Shown: positions 44,589 to 55,838 of the stretch, piece by piece
Layout of the letters: each line of letters starts with the position of its first letter
How positions within the stretch are numbered: the first letter of the stretch is position 1
Notes under the pieces: generated by a model
Databases searched by the model: none
The model's input: only the letters and a program-made list of their open reading frames with translations
Told to the model about the DNA's origin: nothing
NCBI GenBank assembly: GCA_029990175.1
Contig: JARKIP010000038.1
Location: 23,443,501 to 23,507,500, forward strand
DNA from: Petunia secreta
Taxonomy: Eukaryota > Streptophyta > Magnoliopsida > Solanales > Solanaceae
Direction: 5' to 3'
DNA length: 64,000 bases
Position numbers and translations under genes: made by a program

Positions 44589-45131
44589 ATGGTTCGCCGA
44601 CCTCCCTCCTCAATAGTTGCTACTACTGCAAGAACAGGAGCAACAAATACAAGAGCATCCACGTCAGGAGTACCAAAAACAACAAAGGGAGCAACCTTGA
44701 AACAAGAAGGAAGAGGTGAAGCCAAGCAAAAAGAAGGAAGAACGGGAAGAAGTGAAGCCAAGCAAAACGAAGGAAAAACTGGAAGAGGGTCAGCCATGCA
44801 AAAAGAAGGAAGAAAGGGAAGAGGATCAGCCAAGCAAAAAGAAGGAAAAACGGGAAGAGGATCAGCCAAGCAAAAAGAAGGAAAAACGGGAAGAGGATCA
44901 GCCAAGCAAAAAGAAGGAAGAAAAAGTCGAAACACTTCTGCAGAACGACAAGAACGTGCGAATGATATTTTGGAACAACTTCGTGCTGAAGTTTGAGGTT
45001 GGAAGTTCAAATTTGAGGAATTCTTCGAATACTACAATAGGGATGTCAAAAAGATGTTGAAAGAAATAAAGAGGATAAAGACCATGCTCCAAATAGCAAC
45101 CTTGAAACAAGATGGGACTGCATCGCGCTGA
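44589..45131 (+). pseudogene. Repeat-containing basic ORF with in-frame stop (third accessory ORF)
   Basis: The ORF starts MVRRPPSSIV (44589) and runs 135 residues to a TGA at 44994-44996. A TATA-like CTATAAATA lies at about 44506. It has a Thr/Ser-rich head and five or so copies of a 12-residue unit like GSAKQKEGKTGR. Near the end is SAERQERANDILEQLRAEV. In the same frame beyond the TGA comes FEEFFEYYNRDVKKMLKEIK and IKTMLQIATL, ending at a TGA at 45129-45131. That segment resembles the FDEFREDMNLIKLMLRGI helix of the 43632-43934 ORF. So the ancestral protein was probably about 180 residues and one stop now splits it. A functional 135-residue form cannot be excluded. The antisense and +1 frames are open only because the repeat is 36 bp. 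Confidence 0.5.
44690..44935 (+). repeat. 36-bp coding minisatellite
   Basis: A unit of 36 bp (AAGCAAAAAGAAGGAAAAAC followed by GGGAAGAGGATCAGCC) is repeated about six times. Because 36 is a multiple of three, three frames including one on the minus strand remain open. Confidence 0.92.
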
Positions 45132-45609
45132 AGTGAAAACACATATTTTGACCAGGATGTTAATATGACTGTTTATTAAGTAATGTCTTAAATGCTAATA
45201 TAATTAGCATACTTTTGTAAAGCGCTGAATCTTTGAACGATCAAGAATGTTTTTGCCTGGTTCTTGATTATCAATGTATAAAGTAACTTTAATGTTCAGA
45301 ACATCTGTTGTTGTTTCCGTATTTACTAGTTATTGAACATCAAATATCCATTAAGTTAAAAACTATTTGAACGTACAACATAATGTTCTGAAAATAACTA
45401 ATGCTGTTCCAATAGTCTATAATTTTTAATATTTTTAAGTCAATCTTATCATAATACAGATGTTCTAATAATGTAAACTCGATATTCAGTGTAATGCAAA
45501 ACAATAGTGATTATCATTTGCCATATATACACATCAAAAAATGGGTAATCATCCATATATTACACCCATCAAAAACAAAAACATAATTATCCAAATTTTA
45601 CAACCCATA
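45132..45609. other. MULE spacer between convergent ORFs
   Basis: Non-coding, with a high density of TGTTC/GAAC words (for example AATGTTCAGAACATC near 45291) and a partial third copy of the 40.1/43.4-kb block at about 45420-45495. Confidence 0.55.
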
Positions 45610-48600
45610 CTAACGGACTAATTTCCCATGGAATATGTCCATAGCAAATTTAACTAGACAGTCTTCTATCACATTATCACACAGATATTCCATCGGGGTG
45701 TTGGACATCAAATGTTCGAGGAACATGATGGCATACGCTCCACATGCAGTACCAGTCAAAATCCTTGGAAGGCCTTGGATGCGCTCGTACGGCCACATTT
45801 CCATCGATTGGATTTCAGGAGGGAGGTGGTTGAATTTCCCCGACTGCCGGATGTATATTGGGAACATGTACATTATTGGCCCCATTATTGAATCAAAGCG
45901 ATCTTCATTGTACAACCCAATGTTGCAGTCGTAGACATCGATCCTTGCCTCCTCTAAATAAAAGACGTATGTAACATAATGCGTGCTTTCAATGTTATAG
46001 ACGGCAAAGAGTCTTTTCACACCATCCCACTTCCTTCCACCCGGATATGGAGACTTACCTCTGGCATAATCAAGGAATGTATCCTCAAACTTATATTCTG
46101 CTAGGTACTTGTCAAGGCCGACATCAAACCCCTTTGCTTCCGCTTCAGCCGCATCGTATCGTACGCACAAGTTGGTCAGGAATGAAAGATCGAGGATAAG
46201 ATCAGAGCTATCATAATGCCGGGGGTAAGCCTTATGCCTCACACGCATCAAGGCCAAGTACTCATCCATAAACTGTATAATAAAATAAATTAGAAGTTGT
46301 GGATAAAACTATGCCCGACACATACTATTTTATGTTTGGACCAGCCAGTCGAATGTTCAACGAACATAGGACCAGCAGGTTCTGAACGGATAAACAAATG
46401 TTCGTTCTTCGATAAAAACCAAACACTAACACAACAATAGAAGTAAAGAGATGTACTTACACTATCCCACATCCACTCTTTCACGTCCAGGAAGTCCAGA
46501 AAATCCAAGTAATTAAACTCGTGACACAGGAAGGCAGTCTTTTGTTCCTTCTTCTCCTCCAAGAAAGCGTCAAATGCAGCTTTCTGGTGAATGCTGAGTG
46601 CCTTGTACAGTGTCACTGGCAATCTCTCTTGGAGCCTGACTTGATCTCTCTCTCTAAATTTCCAAAAAAAAAAAAAAAAAGTCTGAAAAAATCTCTAGAT
46701 TTAATAGAAGAACGTCCCTTTTATGTTCATCGATTCTAATTGGATGTTTTACTAACCTTGCCATTCTGGCAGCGTCATTTTCTTCTTTCCTTTGTTCTTC
46801 TTTGCCTGGCGTATCCTGGACAACAAAATATGCCTCTTTTGTTGTTGCTGCTGCTTCTCCTTCTTTGCCGACGACGCTACTAAATTAGCAATGGACAGCT
46901 GGATCGCATCAAGCTTCTGATCCAGTCCCTGTCGCCATTGAAGGTAGTCATGACACTTGCAACTGCAGACACTAGGCTGCACATTCTCATGTTCTCTCCT
47001 CCTAGAGCTTTCTCCAACTTCGAACAAACCCCTGCCACTAAAAAGACCACCAGTAAAACGACCAGCCCTACCACCAATCTCATCACCAACTTGTGTTTCA
47101 CATCTACCAACACCTCCACTAACAGATTCTTCACCAACCTTTCCTTCATCAATTACCTCTCTTGGAGGGGTCCTGGGGCAATTCCTAAAAACTGTCACTC
47201 GATCACCACCAACGATCGAGCTAGCCCTCTCCAACATCACAACAAGCTGATCAATTACCTCATCGCTCCCATCAACAAACGGCTCAATATTTTGAAAGAT
47301 ATCATCTTCCCTCTCTGCATCGATAGGGTCAATGAAAGGGTGCACCACCTACATACCATAAATATTTGTTAAGAATACAATGTACAAGAGAAATAAACCT
47401 TAACATCACAAAGAGTGTTCAGAACATTATTATTACTGTTCGACATTTAACACCAGTAAAAATGAAACATCATATATGTCGTGATCGAACATCTGAAAAG
47501 ACGTTCTTAACATTAATAGAAATGATTATAACGACATTGCAGATGTTCCAATATTTAGAAAATTGTAGGTACTTACAGGCTTTGCAACATTCTCAAACAG
47601 CCTTCGGGAGTCTCTTTCATTCTTTTCAGTGATCCACCTGTGCATCCTTGGCATGGTCCTCTCCTTGGGAAAATCCCTGGGACGAAGCGCAGGTATTGCT
47701 TCAAATACCCAACCCATAAATGCCCAAGGAAACCCATAAAGATTGTAGTTTGGCCCGTCCTTAGCCTTGCTAGCTGCACGATCAGCCATGGGCTTCGTCA
47801 GGTACTCAATGGTCAGCTCGAAGCTCTTCCGCCCCCAAGGATACTTGGCAAATTCATTTGGAAGTTATGCAAGGCAGACCAGTAATTCCTCAATACCAGT
47901 TTTTTTGTCCTTGGCGCACAATATTGAGTGAACAAACCAAGCCATGGCAAGCCCAAACTTGTACCATTCAGGAACTTCCTCATTTTCTATCAAACTCAGC
48001 AACCGGGGAGCAGTAACTGCCCTTGCTTTCCCATCCTCCCATGCCGTTAAAATATACTCCCACATCTCACTGCCCCTCTCTTTCATCGCAGCCTCCCATT
48101 GGACACTTAGATAGGCTTGGCATCTCAGCTTTGTCATCAAAGCAAACTCTTGGAGGCCAAAACGAACAGGCACTCCATTGAAATTGAACCAAGCTTCTTT
48201 TTCTTTATTGCACAAAACTCTTCTTAGCAGAATATTGTGCACCAACCTGGTTGGAAATGATGGCTCATCCGGCAAGTCCAAGAAATGGCCAAAGATACTG
48301 TTTTTGAACTTGTCATACAAACCACTTGTACACATCACAATTCTGAACTCACGCATTCGTCCAATAAGCGACGAGCGGACAGTTATCTTGGATTGAAAAT
48401 GCTCATGATCATCCAAGTAAGTCTTCAGCACCATTGGTGGAATGACACTGGTAACGTACTCAGGCTGCACGTACTCAGGCTGCACAATGTTTTGAAATTT
48501 GTTAGTTTAAGAAATCACCATGGTACTAAGAACATAATATCAGATGCATGAAACATCCCTTGAGATGTTCCAAGGAACTACAAGAAAATACTTTGAACAT

Positions 48601-49158
48601 AGTTAAGGTTGATCTGATCATGCACGCGAGTGTTCTCAAATCACATAAAAAATATTGAACATTCTACTGTAAAGTGAAGAACAACTTTATGTATGTTCTA
48701 GACAACAACTATACCTCTCTAGGTGGCTCTGCAGAATCAGCTCCCACGTCTCCTTCGCATCTCTCACACTCTTCTTCTTCCCTACCATTCCTACCTCCTT
48801 CACCAGCTTGAACATCTACAACCTCTATAACTTCTTGTACATCATCAACATTTGCAACTCCTTCAAATTCTCCTGCAAGATTATTTACCAGCCTTCCCAC
48901 CTCCTCTTCTTCTGCCATATTTAAAAGGCTCTCTTTTTTGTTTCCATCTTCATCCCAGCCATCATCACCAAACAACGCTTCTATTTCTTCTGATAGATTA
49001 CCATCGTCTGGCACCCTCACAGCTTCTTGTGGCCTTACATTTACATCATAGTCTATGGACCCCTCCTCTTCGTCCTCCAATATAATTCTCCTCTTCCAAG
49101 GAGGCTGTTTACTAGGAGGAGTAGTCTCCTTCCTCTTAATTCCCCGCGTATAAGCCAT
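45610..49158 (-). pseudogene. DUF1985 / Ulp1 (C48) protease-like gene of the MULE, five exons, one in-frame stop
   Basis: Exons on the minus strand: 49158-48715, 48479-47577, 47348-46757, 46651-46461 and 46272-45610. All GT-AG junctions join in phase. Exon 1 is basic then acidic. Exon 2 carries the DUF1985 pattern (FGHFLDLPDE, LVHNILLRRVL, VPVRFGLQEFALMTKLRC). Exon 3 is a Glu/Gly-rich linker with SVCSCKCHDY and a Lys/Gln-rich tail. Exons 4-5 contain the Ulp1-like peptidase: His in THYVTYV, Asp in DVYDCN, and Cys in GTACGAYAI, where Ulp1 usually has DCG. A TAA at 47865-47867 in exon 2 would truncate translation at about residue 353. Otherwise it is well preserved (about 730 codons). Such DUF1985-Ulp1 genes are typical of Kaonashi/VANDAL MULEs. 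Predicted roles are desumoylation-like cleavage or, for DUF1985, anti-silencing; both are inferences. Confidence 0.85.
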
Positions 49159-50231
49159 TGTAGCTGCAAATCACAAGTATATTCATCAATTAAAGATGTG
49201 CAAACATGCAATATGGGTGTGTGAAACATAATATACATATGTTTTATCAAACCCTAATTCCAGTAGAGTCATCATCCTCTCGCACGGTCGGAGCACAGTC
49301 TCAAATGTTCCAGAACTTTAAACATGCACGCACAAACATAAACATGCAAAATCTTGACTATATGTACAACATTTTTTTCAACCTTTAGCATATTTATTTT
49401 ATAAAACCCTAATTTATTTTAACAAAAATCATCTAAAATGCATCACCAACTTCAAACATCCCATCACACGTTTAGAACATTGTCTCACGATGTTTGACTC
49501 TGCGAAGGAGTATGCGTACAACATTTTTTCAACCTTTAGCATATTTATTTTATAAACCCTAATTTATTTTAACAAAAATCATCTAAAATGCATCACCAAC
49601 TTCAAACATCGTATCAGACGTTTAGAACACTGTCTCACGATGTTTCACTCTTCGAAGGGGTATGCTCTTAACATGGTAATATAACATAAACATGCAAAAA
49701 CTTCACTATTTGTACAAGAACATAGCACTATTCGACGAAAAAATCAACAAAAACAAAGATTTTCACAAGAACTTTCTTCCAGTAATGTAAAAAGGCGTAA
49801 AAATCATAATTTTTTTCAAAATAGCAAAATAGCAAAAGAAAAACCCCGATTCACTTGAAAAACATCAATATTGTTTAAAATTTACCTTTAGATGTTACCG
49901 GAGAAATGTATATGGTCGGCGACGATGATGTTTAGAAAACTGCGTAGAATACTGTAGAAGAGACGAACTTGAGAACTGTGAAATGTGTATGAGAAGATTT
50001 TTGGGGTTCGATGTTTTAAATCATTGCACTGTCCGTTCGGTTCATTTTCACACCTTTGATCAAAAGTTTTTTGGGATTGCTAATTCAGTCCAAAAAGTTT
50101 TTAATCAAGCCCCGCAAGTTTTGTTGTTTCTAATCTGGCCCATGGTTTAATGTTAAACGCGCGCGTTATTCAACGCTCTATGCGCGTCCCCTTTTATTAA
50201 TTAAAGACTTGAGAGGGTCTTTTGGCCCATT
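49159..50231. other. Upstream region of the Ulp1-like gene and right end of the MULE region
   Basis: A pair of near-identical segments (about 49375-49500 and 49525-49640) repeats CAAAAATCATCTAAAATGCA and CTCACGATGTTT(G/C)AC. The 41.3-kb duplicate lies at about 49680-49920. The right inverted end is near 50180-50231. No ORF is credible. Confidence 0.6.
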
Positions 50232-51895
50232 CTTCTCAGGAGACTACGTGCATAAGTTAAAGTCAACACTGGGTCAATCAGTTTCGAAGTTATCCAAGAG
50301 AGCGAAACTGTGAACTCTAAGTCGGTCATGCCACAGTAATAATCGAACAACTCAACATCAACATCAAGATCAGCTCAGAGTGCAACGATCAGGCGATCCG
50401 GGCTAACACTCAAGCAGTAATCGATAATGTGATTCAAAAGATTTATCGTTGTGAGTACTAACTCCACATTATCATGTCGCGGATGTTAAACTCACCAAAG
50501 GCCTAAAGGGATGGTCATTAAAAGTAGGAGTTACTAAGCATGGAATACAATATATAAAATCCTCTCCTTTATTATAAACACAATCTAAATCCTGTCACTG
50601 TTACTATACTGAATTTGCTCTCTACATTCCAACGTTGTGTTAAAAGTTATACGTGATTCGTAATATCGAGATTCGAGGATCAATAAGAATTCATTATCCC
50701 TTACTCTTCATTTTTCCTTTATCTATTGTCATTTTGATTGTTTGTTCACCACTTTTACATTTTCGTCACATTATACTGAAAGAAGATTAGTAAATTTAGA
50801 CATAATTTTGTTTGTGGCCCTAATTTACAAAGTCAATTGATTAATTTATTAATCGATTTTTAAATTAAAATTTTCATCATCTAAAAGTCTAGCAACCCAG
50901 GTTTCTATCTTCACAAAACTCTTCTACCACTTACGAGATAACTACAAGATGAATTCTTCGTAGAATAGAATGAATTCTTCGTAGGTAAGTCTATTCTGAC
51001 TCACCATAGATGGTTGTGGTGGAATTGTAAAGGTTGCTTTACCTTTAACGAGAAGTTTCTATTTCGTATTTAGAGTGGGGAAAAAAGTTATCCATACCGA
51101 GTGTATACACCTAATATAATTAAGTTAACCATAGAAGACAAACTAAGGCCTATTATAAGTCAAAATATTTAATAAATAAAAAAAATAAAAAGGAACTAAA
51201 GCTAATAAGTAAGGTTCAGGTTAACTTCGGTCTCTTTTTTTTTTTCTTATCTCGTAATCCGGTACCTTCATATTCTGCATAATTATTTGTCAGTCTTTAA
51301 TTTTTATTTTCTTCAGTTTTTACTTTATTTTTATTGAATCAAGAGGTGTCATAACAAAATCATAACTGGTGTTCGGATTAAGAGAGATAGGGGCAAGAGA
51401 ATTGGCATATGTGAAATGAAAGGTAAAAATAACATAATGTATTGGCCTAAATTGGATTAGGACGATAAATCGAATTTTTTTGGGTCAACAAGCAATCTTT
51501 CGTATCAAAGTAAAAAAATAACAAGAAACACAATAAGAAAAATCGAACAATAGCAATGAGACAAAGATAGGTATTTGTTAGTTATCTTCTGAATGCCTTT
51601 CCACAATTACAAGGTGACCATTTATAGCATACAAAGGTGAAAGAGCAATAAATACAATAATGAGCGATTACTCCACATTCAATCATGATCATCTCATAAT
51701 CTTCCTCTTTAATATGGCAATAATCGGCAACGGTTACAATATTAATTGCTCCAAAGAGTAACGGCTTTGCCGAGGACCGTATCAATCGCCTCGGAAAACC
51801 AAGCTTCCTCGTGCTCGAAGCATAGACTTTACCAAAGCTTGCCGATGCACCTTGCCCTCGGTTCTCCTCCTAGGAGTTAGATCAACAGGTGTTCG
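50232..51895. other. Intergenic or LTR-like DNA
   Basis: No host gene recognised. The part from about 51550 to 51895 (phrases CGCCTCGGAAAACC, CTTGCCCTCGGTTC) has the base composition of the adjacent gypsy element and may be its downstream LTR or internal end; I could not find a second copy to prove it. ORF 51582-51785 (-) shows no known motif. Confidence 0.4.
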
Positions 51896-52158
51896 CTAAA
51901 ACTTGCCTCGAGCTCTGGTCCCGAGGTAAGGCTGATTTTCACCCAATACAGATAGTGCCCTCACTCTTCGATTAGTTGACAGAAATTTGAAGGAGTGGAA
52001 TGAATTTGAGCAGAAAACAGATGCGGCCACACGTGCACTATGAAATTTAAACATAGCGATTATCACTCCGTATTCCCATCCATCACACGTGGTATCAGTT
52101 GATTGGGTGTGGCTCTTCGTTCCTCCTAACCCATGTAAATGTAATGATGATTCCTCCA

Positions 52159-52292
52159 CTATTTATATCCCAACTTGTCTTCCTTCCTCTTCACTTTCAA
52201 GTTTTCAATCAATAGTGAATTTCCATAGAAAAATTTCATCTTGAGTTCCTTAATCTCAGTTAGAAAAGACAATCATCAATCTTTTAGCAAAA
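52159..52292 (+). promoter_or_regulatory. Candidate promoter and leader of the antisense ORF
   Basis: A TATA-like CTATTTATATCC (about 52159-52170) is followed by pyrimidine-rich sequence and an AC/AT-rich leader to the ATG at 52293. Position-based. Confidence 0.35.
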
Positions 52293-55011
52293 ATGTCTAC
52301 AACACATTATGTGCAAAATTCTTCAAGTCCCTATGAAGAAAGAGTCTCTGACGTTGCCACCATGGTCGTTGGCGACGAGCTAGAGAATGTCCCAGTGCCT
52401 TTAAATATTATCCCATCGACGGATGACAATACAGAGGTAACATCACACCCTAGCAGCATGAACCGAAGGCGGCGCAAAGCCACTGCCAACCGCGACAACA
52501 TTGGGGAAACAGGTGGTGAAAAAAAAACGCCGTCGCGAAATTGACGATACCGGGGCAGAAATTTCGAAGCCCAAGAAAAAGAAATCCTCTTTGAAAGAAC
52601 TCCTGTCTCAAGATGTCATACCTTCAAAGCTTGACCTTTCAAATGATTTCCAGATGCGGAAGCAAACTGAGGCCGATATTGAAAGGAATAGAAACACTCC
52701 AGTTCAAAACACGCCGAGCTTAAATACACAAGCCAATATCCATTTGGTTTGGGAAGACTGTAAATGGGGTCCCGAGGTCTAAGTTAGTATCCCTGCCTCG
52801 GAGTCCCGTACCTGCGATAGAATGGAAGGGAGTTCTTTTGTGTACACTTACCCCTTCACAATAGGATTCACTCTACTCATTCACGAGGTTGTGAAAACTT
52901 TCTGCGGAACCTATAACTTGTGCATAGCCCAAATTGACCTCGGGTTCTGGAGGGTTATACGGTGCCTCGATTATCTGAGCAAAAGGGCAGGTGTACCTTT
53001 CACTTTTCACCATTTCATCTACCTCTTTTCTCCCACGCTGCATAAGGATGGAATTATTTAACTCAACAAGCGAGACAAATACTCGCTGATCACAAAAGGC
53101 GAGCATACAAAAGACCGTTGATAGAACGATCGCTTTGTTTTACTGCATATCAATCTTCTATCCTCGAAGCCTGGTTTTCCCAAACGGTGGAACCGAACAC
53201 GTAAGCATTTGCCTCGGCTGTCTTCTATAACTTCCCTCTTCATATTTTTTCTAACTTTTTCTTTCTTGCTTTGGTTTCTTTAGTTGAGTCAATTCCGGTT
53301 ACTCCTTTAGACAACCTGACTGCTTGGGTGCAAGTTATCATTAAGGCAAAGCTAAGAGAAGAAAGATCATGGATGATCTTAGCTGATTTAAGCGAAAATC
53401 AGTGGGCATGCAAGCGCCACGGTAAGTCACACTTCTCCTCTGCCAAATTTTCCTTCCAAAATTTCTTCCTCAATAATCTTTATTCTGCCTTTAGTAGGAC
53501 TTCCTAATAGAGCGGTTACTGAACCGAAGGAGAAAAAGAAGAAAAATAAAGGGGACAAGAAGATGAAATTCCCTGAGACTGGGGAAGCTTTGGGTGAGCT
53601 CGAGGGTTTGATTGGAAACCTTGAGTAGAATAAAGAGAGAAAAAAAAAAGAAAAAAGAAAAGACTGCTCCCAAGGGGCCATCAGACCAGGGTAATCACAT
53701 CCTCTCTTTTCTTTTAACACTTTACTTCTAATTCTTAATTCTTCACTAAATCCCTTTTTCCCTTTTCTTTTTTGATGCTCCAAAGAGGAAAAGGCAGGCT
53801 TCGAAGAAGTCCTCTAGGGCCAAGCGAGCCAGAGTGGAAGAAAATATCGTTTCCAACCCCAAGGCTGTTACTCTTCTTTGTAGGGGTTTGATTGATGAGC
53901 CTGAAGAGGAAGAGGCTCAAAGAGAAGTTGAAACAATCAACCTCTAAGAGCCGACCCAAACTGCAGATAAAGTTAGAGAGTCAATCCCTTCATCAACTAA
54001 TAAAGAGAAGAGTGTGGATGGGCCCTCTCGTGCTGAAGAGAGAGCTTCACGAGCTGCTTTCGAGCCCGCTCATGACTCAGTTCCTCGAAGGCAAGTTAGG
54101 AGCATTGAACTTCCCTCCGACCTCTGCCTTTTAGACGATGATGTGGCTGTCCCAATCAACTGTAGAGGACTCCTCAGGCTGCTGGAGCTAGAATGCCTCA
54201 AGAGAGCATCTGCTTCTGATTTGATGTACATGCGGCTCATCATGCAATTCAGGTATCCTTGCTTCATTTTGGCCCTCTTTAGTTTCCACTTATTCCTCTT
54301 TCTTGGCCTAACTCTTTAGCTAAACCTTTACAGGGGTACATCTATTCAATTAGAGCTACCGAGATTAATGCCCACCGAGCTTCCATCCTTAAGAGGACTA
54401 AGGATGAATTGGATCTAACAAGAGTTGGCCATGAATCCCAAATAGTCGATCTTGAAAAGCGACTACTCGAAGCCAAAATTGAACTAGATAAAGCTTAGAA
54501 AGCTGCTGACAAGTCTGACCTCGAGGCGGCTAATGCTTGCGAGGCTGCATCTTCCGCCGAGGCCAGAATGGAAGCCCTGAAGGAGAGTTGCAAAGATGAG
54601 CTGGAAGCCGAGCTAAAAAGAGTAATCACTGAGGCCAACACTACCATCTCCAAAAATGCTGAGAAATATCACTCTAAGCTGAACTTCCTCAAAATAAACG
54701 AGATTGTGGGAAAGAAACTGCTTGAGGCTGAGATTGAGACCCTTCGAGGCAAAATAGTGTCTTCCTCGTCGAAGAAGAAAATGAGAGCAACAAGGGCCAA
54801 AGTTGACAAGAATTGGGCCATTATTCAAACAAAGTTGAAAACTCTCAAACAATGCCAAGCTGGGGCGAATCTGGACACAGAGATAGCCAAGGCAGAAAGC
54901 GATACTGCGAAGGCCTAGAAACTGATGGACAAACTCCCTTTGAGTTGTGAGAGCTCGGATGATGATGAGGAAGAAGGCTCTGAAGCTAAGACTTCGAGTG
55001 CCGAAGAGTGA
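52293..55011 (+). pseudogene. Antisense ORF of the gypsy element (Transposase_28-like, coiled coil), broken
   Basis: Fragments in order: 52293-52544 (Ser/Thr-rich head, start MSTTHYVQ); then a frame change and 52501-52782 (basic, KKKRRRE). After a stop, in the same frame, 52822-53061 carries the family core: GSSFVYTYPFTIGFTLLIHE, IRCLDYLSKRAGVPFTFHH. A block near 53160-53210 has PKRWN. An exon at about 53282-53420 (PVTPLDNLTAWVQ...RSWMILAD) ends at GTAAG. Further pieces (about 53500-53680 and 53785-54250) are Lys/Glu/Ser-rich. A long coiled-coil part spans about 54340-55011 (LKRTKDELDLTR, EAELKRVITEAN) with stops at about 54496 and 54916, ending in an acidic tail. It resembles the putative gypsy-type transposon protein family (Transposase_28) from memory. 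Function is unknown. Confidence 0.7.
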
Positions 55012-55838
55012 TGACTCTTCTTTATTTTTTGCTAAGGCTATTCGAGCCTCTTTGCACATAACTTTTGGGCCTTCGAGCCTTTATTAATGAAGTTTCTGCT
55101 GACTTTGTCTTTACTTTGCTTTTCAAAAATGCCTATACTTAGAATAATTTGTTTGCTTGCAAGATTTGGAAAAATTTCATCCTTAAGACTTAGAAAAAAT
55201 TCATCTTAAGTTAAAGCTAGCTTAGAACGACATCTCGTTCTCGAACCGTGGCATAAGAGACAACACTTTGGCTATGAGCATCAAATTAGAAATAAAAATG
55301 ATGTCGAATCAAGTTTTATTTCATTGACAAATTCGAGCCGATCTTAATGAAACCTAGTTACAATGAGACTTAGGTGCATTTTTATTACAAAGCCACCTCA
55401 GGTGATGACAACAATTGACTAAGCTAATCCCTAGGAAACAATCCCAGTGCGCGGATAGATTGTCTTCTAGTTTCATTTGTTAAAGTCCCGGTCGGGTGTT
55501 TGAGTCGAAAGTTGACTGCATTAACTCCCTTTGCATCCCCGAGCGGTCGGGTGTGAAGAATGAAGACCCGAGCACTGTGTATCATTTTCTCCGCTTCCTG
55601 AAAAGGTCAAGCAAAAAAACATGAGGGGTTAGCATCATTCGACCCAAGCGTTGGAGCATTGACAACTCGATGTCGTAGGTGAAAGATTATGTTTGACGAA
55701 GGGTAACGTACCTCAATGTCAAAAATAGTAATGCTTTAAGTTGGAAATATTCCAATTTAAAGACTCATGATTGCCTCAGAGATCTTCGAGCTGGTAAGAT
55801 CCTTTTCCCACGATGGCCTTAATTCGATAAGGCCCTTC
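55012..55838. other. Spacer between pol and antisense ORF of the gypsy element
   Basis: Non-coding DNA with the phrases CGAGCCTCTTTGCACATAAC and GGGCCTTCGAGCC, likely the 3' UTR of the antisense ORF and the end region of pol. No motif identified. Confidence 0.45.

Larger units (their letters stand above)
36534..50231. mobile_element. Large Mutator-like element (MULE) region with transposase, DUF1985/Ulp1-like gene and accessory ORFs
   Basis: The left end (TTTGGTCAAAAGAGACACTC and AAAAGGGAC nearby) and the right end read on the minus strand (GGGCCAAAAGACCCTCTCAA, then AAAAGGGGAC) are imperfect inverted repeats about 13.7 kb apart. Between them lie a MuDR-type transposase, a Ulp1-like gene on the opposite strand and at least four small ORFs. 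This gene set matches Kaonashi/VANDAL-type MULEs. A second right-end-like segment (AAAAGGGACGCGCGTGG on the minus strand, near 41670) and duplicated sequence at 41.2 and 49.7 kb mean it could be two adjacent or nested elements. I found no target-site duplication, so the ends are tentative. Confidence 0.6.

Noticed and set aside
44549..45010. Minus ORF of 153 residues with a PVFPSFCLADPL repeat
   Set aside because: Antisense shadow of the 36-bp coding repeat of the 44589 ORF; no promoter or leader.
46938..47372. Plus ORFs antisense to exon 3 of the Ulp1-like gene
   Set aside because: Shadow frames; the minus strand has matching splice sites and phase, and the plus frames have no family features.
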